Positions 1 to 9,738 of a stretch of DNA of 64,000 bases are shown in pieces. Each line of letters starts with the position of its first letter. The stretch's first letter is position 1. The notes under the pieces are model-generated. The model searched no databases, was not told the DNA's origin, and was given only the letters and a program-made list of their open reading frames with translations. Origin of the DNA: Palauibacter sp965207805 (GTDB taxonomy: Bacteria > Gemmatimonadota > Gemmatimonadetes > Palauibacterales > Palauibacteraceae); contig OZ242312.1 in NCBI GenBank assembly GCA_965207805.1, positions 2,914,001 through 2,978,000 of the forward strand, read 5' to 3'. Both the position numbers and the translations under genes were made by a program.

Positions 1-557
1 TCGCGGACGGCGTCCCCCTCGGCCGGCGTCGCGTCGAGGCGCGCGCGCACGAACACCCAGTCGGCCGGGACGCTCACATGACGGTACTCGGGCTGCGCCT
101 CCTCGGGCCGGACCCGCACAAGTTCGCCTTCCGGCGTCACGGCTTCCGCCCATTCGACCCGATCCCAGAGCCCCTCGTCCCTCGATCCGGCGTTCATCCG
201 CAAGCCTCCGCCGAGGGTGCCGGGGACGGCCTCCAGGAAATGGAATCCGGACCGTCCGTGGCGGCGCGCGGCCTGGGCGAGAGCGGGCAGACGGGCGCCG
301 GCCCCGGCTTCGATGGCGGTCGCTCCGACCCGGACGGTCCCGAAATCGCCCTCGAGAACGAGGACGGGCTCCGCCACTCCGCCGTCCCCGATGAGGAGGT
401 TCGCACCGGTCCCCAGCACACGGCAGCCGCGGCCCGACGTCTCGCGCAGCGCGGCGTCCAGTTCCGCGATCGACCGCGGTCGCGCGAGCCGCGCGGCCGG
501 CCCGCCGATCCGGTAGCGGACCAGGGGCGCGAGCGGGACGTCACGTTCCCACCGCAT
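1..557 (-). CDS. murB: UDP-N-acetylenolpyruvoylglucosamine reductase MurB, 3' end outside window
   Basis: MurB reduces UDP-GlcNAc-enolpyruvate to UDP-MurNAc with NADPH and FAD in the cytoplasm. The frame gives 185 codons without a stop before the window edge. Visible FAD-site motifs are YRIGGPA near residue 13, GTGANLLIGDGG near residue 45, and a later EAVPGTLGGG followed by MNAG, all typical of the family. The ATG at 555-557 is chosen because the family core begins about 12 residues later; it overlaps the end of murC by 17 bases, which fits a translationally coupled dcw operon. The C-terminal substrate domain lies outside the window, so the type I or II class cannot be judged. The name is secure. 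Confidence 0.93.
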   Translation of the reverse strand, partial: MRWERDVPLAPLVRYRIGGPAARLARPRSIAELDAALRETSGRGCRVLGTGANLLIGDGGVAEPVLVLEGDFGTVRVGATAIEAGAGARLPALAQAARRHGRSGFHFLEAVPGTLGGGLRMNAGSRDEGLWDRVEWAEAVTPEGELVRVRPEEAQPEYRHVSVPADWVFVRARLDATPAEGDAVR

Positions 558-1959
558 CGCCCGTCCGCCGTTGGACCGCCGCGTGCGCGAGGTCGGTGAC
601 ATCGCCGGCGCCCATGAAGACGAGCACCGCTTCTCCGGCGCCGGCCTTCGGCGAAACGAGGTCCAGCGCGCCCTTCCGGTCGATCGACGCCGCGGTCGCG
701 CCGGCCCCGTCGATGATCAACTCCGACGTGACACCCGGAAGCGGCGCTTCACGCGCGGGATAGATGGGAAGCACGCGCGCTTCGTCCGCGGTCATCAGGG
801 CGCGGGCGAACGCATCCGCAAAGTCGCGCGTCCGGGTGAACAGATGCGGCTGAAAGACCACCGTCAGCCGGGCGTCGGGATACGCCTCCCCCAGGGCGGC
901 AAGCGACGCGGCAACCTCGGTCGGATGGTGCGCGTAGTCGTCGAAGACCGTGAGGTCGGGCCACGCCGCGATCATCTCGAGTCGGCGCGCCACGCCGCGG
1001 AACTCGCCGAGCCCGCGCGCCGCCGCCCGCGGATCGCCGCCAAGCCGCAACGTGGCGAGGAAGGCCGCCGCGGCATTGAGCTGGTTGTGGCGCCCCGGCA
1101 CACGGAGCGTGAGATCGACCGTTCCGTCCGGCCAGGAGAGGCGCAGCGCGCCCCGGCCCGCCGCTTCGAGCCGGCACCAGGCTCCGTCTCCGAAACCGTA
1201 CCCGAACCCGTGCTCCCCGTCGGAGAACCCGCACGCCTCCGCAAGTCCGCGGGCGCCCTCATCATCGTGGCAGTAGATGAGACCCTCGGCGTGCCGGGCC
1301 CGCCGGGCGAACTCCACGAACGCGGCACGGAGACGCTCCCAGCTTCCGTAGGTGTCGAGATGTTCAGGCTCGAGCGAGCTGACCACGGCGAGAGTGGGAT
1401 GAAGTTCGAGGAAGGAACGGTCGAATTCGTCGGCTTCCACGATGGCGGGACCATCCCCCATCCGTGTGAACCCGTTCCACGCGTCGACCCGGCCGCCGAC
1501 GAGGACGAGGGGATCGAGCCCGGCCGCGGCCGCCGCGTGTCCGGTCATCGCGGTGATCGTCGTCTTCCCGTGCGTCCCCGCAACCCCGACCATCGCCTGC
1601 CCGTTGAGGAGGGCGCCGAGCGCCCGGGCCCTGCGCATCACCGGAATGCCGGCGACTTCCGCCCCGACGACCTCCGGCTGGTCTGCCGGCACGGCCGAAC
1701 TTCGAACCAGCAGATCGGTCCCCGACAAGTGGGCGGGGGCGTGCTCCCGCTCGACCCGGATCTCGTTCGCGGCAAGGTCGCCGAGGGCATCCGCCGGGGC
1801 GCGGTCGCACCCGCTCACGACGTAGCCGGCCCGGTCGAGGAGAAGGGCGAGTCCGCGCATGCCCGCGCCGCCAATCCCCATCAGATGGACGTGCGCCCCC
1901 GGCGCCGGGAGGTCCGCGGTCCCCGCCGGGCGGGGCGCCCCCGCCGCCACCCCGGTCAT
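541..1959 (-). CDS. murC: UDP-N-acetylmuramate--L-alanine ligase MurC
   Basis: MurC adds L-alanine to UDP-MurNAc with ATP, the first step of the peptide stem. The product is 472 residues, normal for the family. The N-terminal Rossmann part shows HLMGIGGAGMRGLA, the central domain the ATP loop AGTHGKTTI, and further on EADEFDRSFL and VFDDYAHHPTE, all hallmarks of MurC. The ATG at 1957-1959 overlaps the murG stop as ATGA, and this choice removes a long arginine-rich extension that would merely shadow murG. It lies between murG and murB in the dcw operon. Confidence 0.96.
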   Translation of the reverse strand: MTGVAAGAPRPAGTADLPAPGAHVHLMGIGGAGMRGLALLLDRAGYVVSGCDRAPADALGDLAANEIRVEREHAPAHLSGTDLLVRSSAVPADQPEVVGAEVAGIPVMRRARALGALLNGQAMVGVAGTHGKTTITAMTGHAAAAAGLDPLVLVGGRVDAWNGFTRMGDGPAIVEADEFDRSFLELHPTLAVVSSLEPEHLDTYGSWERLRAAFVEFARRARHAEGLIYCHDDEGARGLAEACGFSDGEHGFGYGFGDGAWCRLEAAGRGALRLSWPDGTVDLTLRVPGRHNQLNAAAAFLATLRLGGDPRAAARGLGEFRGVARRLEMIAAWPDLTVFDDYAHHPTEVAASLAALGEAYPDARLTVVFQPHLFTRTRDFADAFARALMTADEARVLPIYPAREAPLPGVTSELIIDGAGATAASIDRKGALDLVSPKAGAGEAVLVFMGAGDVTDLAHAAVQRRTGDAVGT

Positions 1960-3107
1960 GCGGCGCGCCGGCCCATGAGCGTGAGCATCTCGCGGGCGAT
2001 GTCGAGGGCCGCATGCGGTCGGCCACGGCTCGCGGCGGCCGCCGACATCCGGGTCAGCCGCCCGTCGTCGGTGAGGATGTCGCGGCACAGCGACCACAGC
2101 TCGCCGGCCTCGAGCCCCTCCTCCTCGCGAACTTCCGCGGCGCCCGCCGCCGCCAGCGCCCGCGCGTTCGTCAGCTGGTGCCCCCCGGCCGAGGTCGGAA
2201 GCGGCACGAGCACGGCCGGTCGGCCCGCGGCGCACAATTCGGCCAGCGACATCGCGCCCGCCCGGCACAGCGCAAGCGTCACCCTGTCCAGTTGTCGGCC
2301 CAGGTCGTCGACGTAGGAGACGACGCGCACCCGGTCCGCGAAGGGAAGCTCCGACGTGCGGGCGGAGAGTTCGGCCGCGTGCGCGGGTCCGGCGATCCAC
2401 ACGACCGAGACGCCGTCCGGCCACGCCGAGGCGTCACGCGCCGCCCATTCCAGGTCCCGCAGAAAGGCGCGGTTGAGGCCGAGCGCGCCCTGGCTCCCGC
2501 CGAAGACGAGGAGGTTGCGGCCCGCGGGCCAATCGAAGCGGGCCGCGGCCGAGCCGCCTGGACTGCCGGCGTCCGTCGCACCGTCCATCGCGGGGGCGAC
2601 CGGGTTCCCCAGCGCGCTCAGCCGCGTGCGGCCCCCGACCCGGAGCCGGTCCTCGGCCTCGGGGTATCCGAGGTGGATCTGATCGACGCCCGGCGCGAAC
2701 AGGCGCGTCACGAGCCCGGGAGCCGCGTTCTGCTCCTGAATCGCCGTGGGAACTCCGTGCAGGCGGGCTCCCGCAAGCGCGGGCCCCGCCACGTATCCCC
2801 CAGTGCCCACGACGAGCCGCGGATCGAAATCCCGGAACGCGCGCCGCACGCCGGCGAGGACGGTCGGAGCCGACGCGAACAGACGCCAGTTTCGCCACGG
2901 CCGCTGCCGGTACAGCGGTTGGAGCGGCAGGAGCCGGAAGTCGTACCCGGCGTCAGGCAGCACGCGGGCCTCCAACCCCCGCCGTCCGCCCAGGAACACG
3001 CATTCGACGTCGGGGGCCAGCCGACCGAAGGCCGCGGCCAGGTTCAGGGCGGGGTACAGGTGGCCGCCCGTGCCGCCTCCCGCGAGCAGGATACGAGGCG
3101 ACGCCAT
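1956..3107 (-). CDS. murG: MurG, lipid II-forming GlcNAc transferase
   Basis: MurG transfers GlcNAc from UDP-GlcNAc to lipid I on the inner face of the cytoplasmic membrane, making lipid II. The 383-residue GT-B protein starts with the glycine-rich loop GGGTGGHLYPAL, which contacts the acceptor diphosphate, and contains VVGTGGYVAGPAL and the nucleotide-sugar loop VFGGSQGALGLN. The C-terminal half has CRAGAMSLAELCAAGRP followed by PLPTSAGGHQLTNA, the UDP-GlcNAc site. Three bases separate it from ftsW, and it overlaps murC by four bases. Confidence 0.96.
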   Translation of the reverse strand: MASPRILLAGGGTGGHLYPALNLAAAFGRLAPDVECVFLGGRRGLEARVLPDAGYDFRLLPLQPLYRQRPWRNWRLFASAPTVLAGVRRAFRDFDPRLVVGTGGYVAGPALAGARLHGVPTAIQEQNAAPGLVTRLFAPGVDQIHLGYPEAEDRLRVGGRTRLSALGNPVAPAMDGATDAGSPGGSAAARFDWPAGRNLLVFGGSQGALGLNRAFLRDLEWAARDASAWPDGVSVVWIAGPAHAAELSARTSELPFADRVRVVSYVDDLGRQLDRVTLALCRAGAMSLAELCAAGRPAVLVPLPTSAGGHQLTNARALAAAGAAEVREEEGLEAGELWSLCRDILTDDGRLTRMSAAAASRGRPHAALDIAREMLTLMGRRAA

Positions 3108-3110
3108 GCG

Positions 3111-4265
3111 TCAGCATCTCCGCCGCGAAGCCACGTTGATCAGGATGCCCGTGACGCCGAGCGCGATGACGAGCCCCGTGCCGCCGGAACTGATGAAGGG
3201 GAGGCTCACCCCCGTCGTGGGCAGCAGCCCCATCGTGATTCCGATGTGTCCGAACGCTCCGATGGCGACAATCGCCGTAAGTCCGATCGCAATCAGGCGC
3301 CCGAACAGATCCGGGGCGGACTTCGCGATCCGGAATCCGAGGTGCGTCCACGCCAGGAAGAGGACGAGCATCGTGACCGCGCCTACGAACCCCCATTCCT
3401 CCGCGATAATCGGATAGATGAAGTCGTTCTGCGCTTCGGGCAGGTAGTGAAGCTTCTGTGTGCTTTCGCCGTAGCCCGCGCCGAGGATCCCGCCCGAGCC
3501 GATCGCAATCTGCGCCTGCTGCAACTGGTAGCCGGCGCCCGAGGTGTCCGCCTCCGGATTGAGAAACGCGAGGATCCGCGTGAGCTGGTAGCTGTTCGAG
3601 CGCACGAGCCACCACACCCCGGCGCCGATGGGCAGCGCGAGGAGGAGGAAGTGCCGGATGCGCATCCCGGCGGCGAAGAGCACGGTCGCGGCCAGCGCAG
3701 CCGTGATCAGCGTCGCCGAGAGGTGCGGCTCCGCCGCGATGAGGACGAGCAGGGGGCCCAGGACGAGGAGGAACGGGAGCACGCCTCGCAGGAAACTGCC
3801 GAGGGCCCGCTGCTTGCGAACGGCGAGCGCGGCCGTCCAGAAGACGACGGCCACCTTGGCGAGCTCCGAGGGCTGGAAGGTCGCGGGCCCGAGCATCAGC
3901 CAGCGGCGGGACCCGTTCCGGACAGGCGCGATGTCCGTCGTGAACGGGAGGATCATGACGACGAGGAGGGCGGCAACCGCCCCGAGGATCGGCCACGCGA
4001 AGCGCCGGTAGGTGCGATAGTCGATGAAGGCGGCCACGATCAGCGCCACGAAACCGACGGCGGCGCGAGCCAGCTGGCCCATGAGGACGTGGTTCCCGGG
4101 CAGTCCGCTCTGCTGCGCCGCGAAGGAGCTCGCGGAATAGACGGAGAGGAGCCCGAACACGACGAGGACGAGCGTGATCCCGATAAGCGCATTCCGCACC
4201 CACGCCGGCGAACCGGCGAACTCCTGAACGCGCGGGAGTTCCCGTGAGATGGCGTGATCCGTCAC
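3111..4265 (-). CDS. ftsW: FtsW, septal peptidoglycan glycosyltransferase (SEDS family)
   Basis: FtsW polymerises lipid II at the division septum, in partnership with FtsI. The protein is 384 residues and almost entirely hydrophobic segments. SEDS signatures are visible: NGSRRWLMLGPATFQPSELAK in the middle, SYQLTRILAFLNPEAD, LPEAQNDFIYPIIAEEWGF and the C-terminal LPFISSGGT. The GTG at 4263-4265 is chosen because it overlaps the murD stop as GTGA and places about 22 polar residues before the first membrane helix; an upstream extension would be an antisense-like shadow of murD. RodA is the other possible SEDS name, but the dcw position makes FtsW the right one. Confidence 0.95.
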   Translation of the reverse strand: MTDHAISRELPRVQEFAGSPAWVRNALIGITLVLVVFGLLSVYSASSFAAQQSGLPGNHVLMGQLARAAVGFVALIVAAFIDYRTYRRFAWPILGAVAALLVVMILPFTTDIAPVRNGSRRWLMLGPATFQPSELAKVAVVFWTAALAVRKQRALGSFLRGVLPFLLVLGPLLVLIAAEPHLSATLITAALAATVLFAAGMRIRHFLLLALPIGAGVWWLVRSNSYQLTRILAFLNPEADTSGAGYQLQQAQIAIGSGGILGAGYGESTQKLHYLPEAQNDFIYPIIAEEWGFVGAVTMLVLFLAWTHLGFRIAKSAPDLFGRLIAIGLTAIVAIGAFGHIGITMGLLPTTGVSLPFISSGGTGLVIALGVTGILINVASRRRC

Positions 4266-5671
4266 GTCGCCCGCTCCGAGGCCTGGCCTTCGTACGATTC
4301 GCGGACGCACCGTTCGAATGTCCGGCCCCGTTTCCGGTAATCCGGGAACATGTCGTAGCTCGAGCAGGCCGGAGAGAAGAGGACGACATCGCCTGGATGG
4401 GCGGCCTCGCGAGCGCGGCGCACGAGCTGCGGGACTCCGCCGGCCACCTCGATCGGCACCACGTCGCCCAGTTCCCGGACGATCTGCGGCGCGGCTTCTC
4501 CGAACGCGATCAGGGCGCGTGCGTTCTCGCGCAGCGCGGGCGCGAGCGACCGGTACGACTCGCCCTTGTGCCGGCCTCCGAGGAGCGCCACGAGGGGCCG
4601 GTCGAACGCGTTGAGCGCGACGCGGGTCGCCGAGACGTTCGTTCCCTTGGAATCGTTGATCCACAGGACGTCCTCGAACTCGCCCACTCTCTGGAGGCGA
4701 TGGGGAAGTCCCTGGAAGGAAGCGAGTCCGGCTCCGATCGCCGCGGCCTCGCAACCGGCGAGCGCCGCTCCGAGACCCGCCATGAGCGCGTTCATGACAT
4801 TGTGGACGCCGACGAGTTGCAGTTCGCCGGCCGCGATCCACGGCTGCGGCGCCCCCCCTGCCTCGAGACGCTGGACCAGTCTCCCGGCTTCGTCCAGCCA
4901 CGCTCCGGGTCCCTCGTGCGGCCCGATCGAGGCGATGTAGCGGCTCCCGACAGCCGGTTCCGCCATGGCGAGCACATCGTCGTCATCCCCGTTCAGGACC
5001 CAGCGGCTGTCTTCATCGGCGTTCGCGAACAGACGCGCCTTGTCCTCGTAGTAGCGCTCGATGCTCGAATACCAGTCGAGGTGGTCCGCGGCGAGGTTCA
5101 CGAGCAGGCCGATCTCGGGCCTGAACGCCTGGAGATCGGCGAGCTGGAAGGAACTCAGTTCGACCACGAGCCAGTCCGGCTGCCGTTTCATCAACGGAAT
5201 CTCGGAGAGGGGGCGACCGATGTTCCCCGCGGTGAGCGCGTCCACGCCGGCCTGCTGCAGCAGGTGCCCGCAGAGCGCGGTCGTCGTCGTCTTGCCGTTC
5301 GTGCCCGTGATGCCGATGACCCGCGAACGGAGGTGGCGATAGGCGACCTCGATTTCGGCCACGGTGGGCACCCCCGCGTCCGCCACCGTCCGCCGGATTT
5401 CGGCGGTCGGCGATATTCCCGGACTGGTGACGACGAGATCGGCGTTGAGGATTCGCTCCACGTTGTGCTGTCCCACTTCCGCGTCGATGCCCTCCGCGGT
5501 GAGGGCTTCCACGGCCTCGCGTTGCCGGGGACCCTCGAAGGCGTCGCTCGCATACACGTCCGCTCCGAGCGCGTGCAGGAGGCGCGCCGCCGCGGTTCCC
5601 GACACTCCGAGTCCGAGAACGGCCACGGGCTCGCCGGGCCCGAAGAGCGGAGGGCGACGGTCGTCCGCCAT
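4262..5671 (-). CDS. murD: UDP-N-acetylmuramoyl-L-alanine--D-glutamate ligase MurD
   Basis: MurD adds D-glutamate to UDP-MurNAc-L-Ala. The 469-residue protein has the N-terminal nucleotide-binding motif VLGLGVSGTAAARLL, the central ATP loop GITGTNGKTTTTA, the LAADHLDWY segment of the Mur ligase centre, and the C-terminal INDSKGTN and LLGGRHKGE motifs typical of MurD. The ATG (5669-5671) shares one base with the mraY stop. MurD normally has a catalytic carbamoylated lysine; a lysine at the right place occurs in YEDKARLF. Confidence 0.96.
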   Translation of the reverse strand: MADDRRPPLFGPGEPVAVLGLGVSGTAAARLLHALGADVYASDAFEGPRQREAVEALTAEGIDAEVGQHNVERILNADLVVTSPGISPTAEIRRTVADAGVPTVAEIEVAYRHLRSRVIGITGTNGKTTTTALCGHLLQQAGVDALTAGNIGRPLSEIPLMKRQPDWLVVELSSFQLADLQAFRPEIGLLVNLAADHLDWYSSIERYYEDKARLFANADEDSRWVLNGDDDDVLAMAEPAVGSRYIASIGPHEGPGAWLDEAGRLVQRLEAGGAPQPWIAAGELQLVGVHNVMNALMAGLGAALAGCEAAAIGAGLASFQGLPHRLQRVGEFEDVLWINDSKGTNVSATRVALNAFDRPLVALLGGRHKGESYRSLAPALRENARALIAFGEAAPQIVRELGDVVPIEVAGGVPQLVRRAREAAHPGDVVLFSPACSSYDMFPDYRKRGRTFERCVRESYEGQASERAT

Positions 5672-6777
5672 CAGCGGATCTTGAGCGTCGCCAGGCCGAC
5701 GAGCGCGCAGATGACGCCGACGATGTAGAACCGCGTGACGACCTGCGTCTCGGGCCAGCCGAGTTTCTCGAAGTGGTGATGCAGCGGGGCCATGCGCAGG
5801 AGCCGGCGGCCCTCGCCCCACCGGCGGCGGCTGAACTTGAACCATCCGGTCTGGAAGATCACGGACAGCCCTTCGAGGACGAACACGCCCCCGACGATGA
5901 CGAGGAGGAATTCCGACTTCAGGAGCACGGCGACGGCGCCGATCGCGCCTCCGAGCGCGAGGGACCCGGTGTCTCCCATGATGACCTGCGCGGGATGAGC
6001 GTTGAACCAGAGGAAGCCAATCGCCGCCCCCGCCAGCGCGGCGCAGAACACCGACAGTTCCCCGGCCCCGTTCAGGTACAGGACGCCGAGATAGGCCGAC
6101 GTGTCCACCCGGCCGATCGCGTAGGCGAAGGCTCCGAACGTGAGGGCGGCGATCGCGGCGAGTCCCGTGGCCAGCCCGTCGAGGCCATCCGTCAGGTTCA
6201 TCGTGTTCGCGCTTCCCGCCACGACGATGGCGACGAACAGCGGGAAGATCGCCGGGGCGAGGACGACGGTCAGATCCTTGAAGAACGGGAGCATCGTCTG
6301 CGTCGCCCCGTAGGAGGACAGGGGCTGCCAGAGAAGGAACCCGCCGAGCGCCAGGCCCAGCACGAACTGCCAGATGAGCTTGTACCGCGCGATCAGGCCC
6401 CGCGAGTGGCGGCGCACGATCTTCAGGTAGTCGTCCATGAAGCCGATCGCGCCCATCCAGGCGGTGACGACGAGGGCGACCCATACGTACGTGTTGTCCA
6501 GGCGGGCCCAGAGAAGCGTGGGCAGGAGACAGGCGGTGAGGATGATGATCCCGCCCATGGTCGGGGTACCCGCCTTCGCGAGGTGCGTGGCCGGCCCCTC
6601 GGCCCGCACGACCTGGCCGATGCCGTGCTTCTTGAGTCTGCGAATCACTCCCGGCCCGACGATGAACGCGGTCAGGAGGGCCGTCACCATGGCGCCGGCC
6701 GCGCGGAACGAGATGTACTGGAACACGTTGAACAGGATGTGCTGGTCCGCGAGCGGGAAGAGGAAGTGGTAGAGCAT
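5671..6777 (-). CDS. mraY: MraY, phospho-MurNAc-pentapeptide translocase
   Basis: MraY moves phospho-MurNAc-pentapeptide onto undecaprenyl phosphate, giving lipid I. It is an integral membrane enzyme of 368 residues with about ten hydrophobic segments. Family motifs include KAGTPTMGG near residue 68, GFMDDYLK (catalytic Asp pair), the Mg-site loop NLTDGLDGLA, IMGDTGSLALGG, and the C-terminal MAPLHHHFE. The first residues MLYHFLFPL match typical MraY starts. It shares one base with murF upstream and one with murD downstream. Confidence 0.97.
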   Translation of the reverse strand: MLYHFLFPLADQHILFNVFQYISFRAAGAMVTALLTAFIVGPGVIRRLKKHGIGQVVRAEGPATHLAKAGTPTMGGIIILTACLLPTLLWARLDNTYVWVALVVTAWMGAIGFMDDYLKIVRRHSRGLIARYKLIWQFVLGLALGGFLLWQPLSSYGATQTMLPFFKDLTVVLAPAIFPLFVAIVVAGSANTMNLTDGLDGLATGLAAIAALTFGAFAYAIGRVDTSAYLGVLYLNGAGELSVFCAALAGAAIGFLWFNAHPAQVIMGDTGSLALGGAIGAVAVLLKSEFLLVIVGGVFVLEGLSVIFQTGWFKFSRRRWGEGRRLLRMAPLHHHFEKLGWPETQVVTRFYIVGVICALVGLATLKIR

Positions 6778-8174
6778 CAGGCGCCCCCTCCGAAACGGGC
6801 TTCCAGTTCGTCGATGACGCGCTCGAGCCGGACGCCGCGCGAGCCCTTCACGAGCACGACCTCATCTCCTTCCAGCGCATCCGCGAACGGTCGCACGGCC
6901 GCTTCGGGATCCTCCGCCCGGATCAGGGCAGAACCGTGCACGCCGTCGAATGGCGCGTCGCAGAAGAGGCCGGTGGCCGCGATGACGTCGAACCCCGCGG
7001 CCCGCATCTCGTCGCCGATCTCGCGGTGCGCCTTCGTCTCCTGAGGGCCGAGTTCGAGCATCGAGCCCGCGAACACGGCGCGGCGGCGGCCCGGGAGCAG
7101 ATCGCGAGTCTGGGCGATCGCCGCGCGAAACGAATCCGGGTTGGCGTTGTAGCAGTCGGCCAGCACCGTCAGGCGCCCGATGCGGCGCAACGCCCCGCGC
7201 AGGCCGAGCGGCTCATAGCGCGACAGCCCCCGGGCGGCCGCGTCGCACGGCACTCCGAGCGACTCCGCCAGCGCCGCCGCGATCAGCGCGTCCCGCAGGT
7301 GATGCTCCCCGCCCACGCCGAGCGTGACGCGAGTGCCGCCCCGGCGGAACTCGATCCGGTCCGCTGCGACCGTGTACGCCTCGGGTGCGAAGTCGGCCCC
7401 CGGTCCGAAGCCGGCCACGATCGCGTCGGGCCGGTGGGCCCGGGCCGCGTCCGCGAGGATGGCGGGTTCCTCCCCCACGACGAGCACACCGCGGCCCGAG
7501 GCGCCGTGCGCCAGCCCCATCTTTTCCCGCAGCACGCCGTCCACATCCCCGAAACACTCGAGGTGTGCGGCGCCGACGGTCGTGATGACGACGTGGTCGG
7601 GCCGGGCGATCTCCGCCAATCGGGCGATCTCACCGGGCTCGCTCGCCCCCACTTCGAGAACCCAGGCGTCCGCGTCGGGAGGGGCGCGCAGGATCGTGAG
7701 CGGGAGCCCCACCTGGCTGTTGTAGTTCCCTTCCGTGCGGTACACGCGGCGGGATTCGGAGAGGGCGCAGGCGATCATCTCCTTCACGGTCGTCTTGCCG
7801 GAACTGCCCGTGATCGCCACGACGGCGGCGCCGGATTCGCGACGGGCGCGGGCGGCGAGGTCGCCGAGCGCCCCCAGAGGGTCGGCGACGGCAAAGTACT
7901 CCAGCCCCAGCGCGGGATCTTCCCGTCCGGCACGAACGATCGCGCCCGGCGCGCCCCGGGAGGCCGCCTGCGGCAGGAAGTCGGCCGCATCGTGCCGTGC
8001 CCCCGTGAGCGCGACGAACAACTCGCCGGGCTTCAGCGTCCTCGAATCGCAGGATACGCCGGTGTACGCCCGCTCTCCGCCGTCGCGGGGGCTCGCGGTG
8101 GCGGCGGCGTCCAGGCGAAGCGCCGCCCGAATCCAGCCCGAGCGCAACGCCGGAGCCTGCGTGGCCGCCGTCAC
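6777..8174 (-). CDS. murF: UDP-N-acetylmuramoyl-tripeptide--D-alanyl-D-alanine ligase MurF
   Basis: MurF adds D-Ala-D-Ala to complete the pentapeptide stem. The 465-residue protein shows the N-terminal SCDSRTLKPGELFVAL uridine-binding stretch, the ATP loop ITGSSGKTTVKEM, the TEGNYNSQVGLPLT motif that is highly specific to MurF, and LADCYNANPDS plus VLVKGSRGVRLE near the C-terminus. It begins at an ATG overlapping the murE stop by four bases. All expected catalytic motifs are present. Confidence 0.96.
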   Translation of the reverse strand: MTAATQAPALRSGWIRAALRLDAAATASPRDGGERAYTGVSCDSRTLKPGELFVALTGARHDAADFLPQAASRGAPGAIVRAGREDPALGLEYFAVADPLGALGDLAARARRESGAAVVAITGSSGKTTVKEMIACALSESRRVYRTEGNYNSQVGLPLTILRAPPDADAWVLEVGASEPGEIARLAEIARPDHVVITTVGAAHLECFGDVDGVLREKMGLAHGASGRGVLVVGEEPAILADAARAHRPDAIVAGFGPGADFAPEAYTVAADRIEFRRGGTRVTLGVGGEHHLRDALIAAALAESLGVPCDAAARGLSRYEPLGLRGALRRIGRLTVLADCYNANPDSFRAAIAQTRDLLPGRRRAVFAGSMLELGPQETKAHREIGDEMRAAGFDVIAATGLFCDAPFDGVHGSALIRAEDPEAAVRPFADALEGDEVVLVKGSRGVRLERVIDELEARFGGGA

Positions 8175-9667
8175 GCCGTCTCTCCGGGTAGCCCGGCTGC
8201 GCCCGGAATCGCCGGGAGGAGATCCTCCACGATCCGACGCTCGTCGAAGGGCAGTCGCTCTCCGCCGATGACCTGGTACGTCTCGTGTCCCTTGCCGAGG
8301 AGCGCGACCGCGTCGGCCGGGCCGGCCTCGGCGAGTCCCCGCGCAATCGCCTCCCGTCGGTCAACGACGATCTCGTAGCTGTCCGGCGGGAGCCCGACGA
8401 CCATCTGACGGCAGATCTCCGACGGGTCCTCCGACCGCGGATTGTCGCTCGTGACGATCGCGACATCCGCCAGGCGGGCGAGGATGCTTCCCATCTGCGG
8501 CCGCTTGCCGGGGTCCCGGTCGCCGCCACAGCCAAGGAGAGCGATGACCCGGCCCGGCACGATCGCCCGCAACGAGGAGAGCGCCCGCTCGCACGAATCC
8601 GGGTTGTGCGCGAAATCGCGGACGACGAGGACCGGCTCCCGCGACAGCACTTCCATGCGCCCCGGCACGGAAGGCGCCGCGGAGAGTCGGGCAGCGATCC
8701 GTTCGAGCGGCATGCCGAGGCCCCACGCGATGGCGGCGGCCGCGAGGGCGTTCCGCACGTTGAAGTCGGCGGGCAGCGGCAGCGACACGGCGGCCGTCTC
8801 GCCGGGCGCTCGCAACGTGAAGCGCGCGCCCCCCGCGTAGAGGTCGAGTTCATCCGGCCACAGATCGGCGGTCGACTCGAAGCCGTAGCGGAGCGTCCTG
8901 GCGTTCGCCGGCGCGATCTCCTTCCACGCGGGCTCATCGTCGTTCACCGCGCAGACGCCACCCGGCGCCAGCAACTCGAGCAGACGCAGCTTGGCCTCCC
9001 GATACGCCTCGATATCCGGATGATATTCGAGGTGTTCGCGGCTGAAGCTCGTGAAGCCCACGGCATCGAAGGAGAAGCCATCCGCGCGGCGCTGGTCGAG
9101 CGCGTGCGACGAAACCTCGAGGACCGCCGCCTCGGCGCCATTCGCCCGCAGCGCGGCGAGTTCGAGGGCCAGGTCGATCGGATCGGGTGTCGTCAGCCCC
9201 GGGTCCCCGACTTTACCGTCGGTGGATACGGTGCCCAGGGTGCCCAATGCCCCGGCGGGTCCCATGTCGTCCAGGATCCAGCGCGTGAGCCAGGCGGTCG
9301 TCGACTTTCCGTTGGTTCCCGTGATGCCGACGAGGCGGAGCGCCTCGCCGGGGTCGCCGGCGAAGAGCGCGGCGAGATGAGATACGGCCGCCCGAGCGTC
9401 GCGGACGGCCAATTGCGGGAGGTCGATACCCGCGACGCGCTCGACTACGGCGGCGCCGGCCCCCCCACGCTTGACTGCGTCCAGGAAGGCGTGGCCATCG
9501 ACACGCGTCCCCGGAATCGCGCAGAAGAGGTCGCCGGCGCCGACCAGGCGGGAGTCCGACCGCAACGCAGGGAACTCCGCGGGAGGAACGCCTCTCCACC
9601 GTGGTTCGAGGCCCGCCTCGTCAAGCCTGCGCTCAACCTGTCGGTTCGTTGTTGGCTGTTGCGGCAA
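8171..9667 (-). CDS. murE: MurE, UDP-MurNAc-L-Ala-D-Glu ligase with the meso-diaminopimelate signature
   Basis: MurE adds the third stem residue. The 498-residue protein has SDSRLVGAGDLFCAI at the N-terminus, the ATP loop GITGTNGKSTT near residue 115, and the substrate motif DNPR at about 408-411. DNPR marks enzymes that use meso-diaminopimelate, whereas lysine enzymes differ here. A candidate carbamoylated lysine sits in YREAKLRLL near 226. The start is a TTG at 9665-9667 with a GGAGG 14 bases upstream, longer than usual spacing, so the exact start is less certain than the gene. A 71-base gap separates it from ftsI, the only sizeable gap inside the cluster. Confidence 0.95.
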   Translation of the reverse strand: MPQQPTTNRQVERRLDEAGLEPRWRGVPPAEFPALRSDSRLVGAGDLFCAIPGTRVDGHAFLDAVKRGGAGAAVVERVAGIDLPQLAVRDARAAVSHLAALFAGDPGEALRLVGITGTNGKSTTAWLTRWILDDMGPAGALGTLGTVSTDGKVGDPGLTTPDPIDLALELAALRANGAEAAVLEVSSHALDQRRADGFSFDAVGFTSFSREHLEYHPDIEAYREAKLRLLELLAPGGVCAVNDDEPAWKEIAPANARTLRYGFESTADLWPDELDLYAGGARFTLRAPGETAAVSLPLPADFNVRNALAAAAIAWGLGMPLERIAARLSAAPSVPGRMEVLSREPVLVVRDFAHNPDSCERALSSLRAIVPGRVIALLGCGGDRDPGKRPQMGSILARLADVAIVTSDNPRSEDPSEICRQMVVGLPPDSYEIVVDRREAIARGLAEAGPADAVALLGKGHETYQVIGGERLPFDERRIVEDLLPAIPGAAGLPGETA

Positions 9668-9738
9668 AGTCCAGTGGTTAACCTCCCTCCAATCTTGTAT
9701 TCCCGAGACCCGTCTTCGTTCGCGAGAGGCCCTCCGGG

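Noticed and set aside
2013..4247. 744-codon plus-strand frame opposite murG and ftsW
   Set aside because: Shadow of two well-supported cell-wall genes; Arg/Glu-rich, no recognisable fold.
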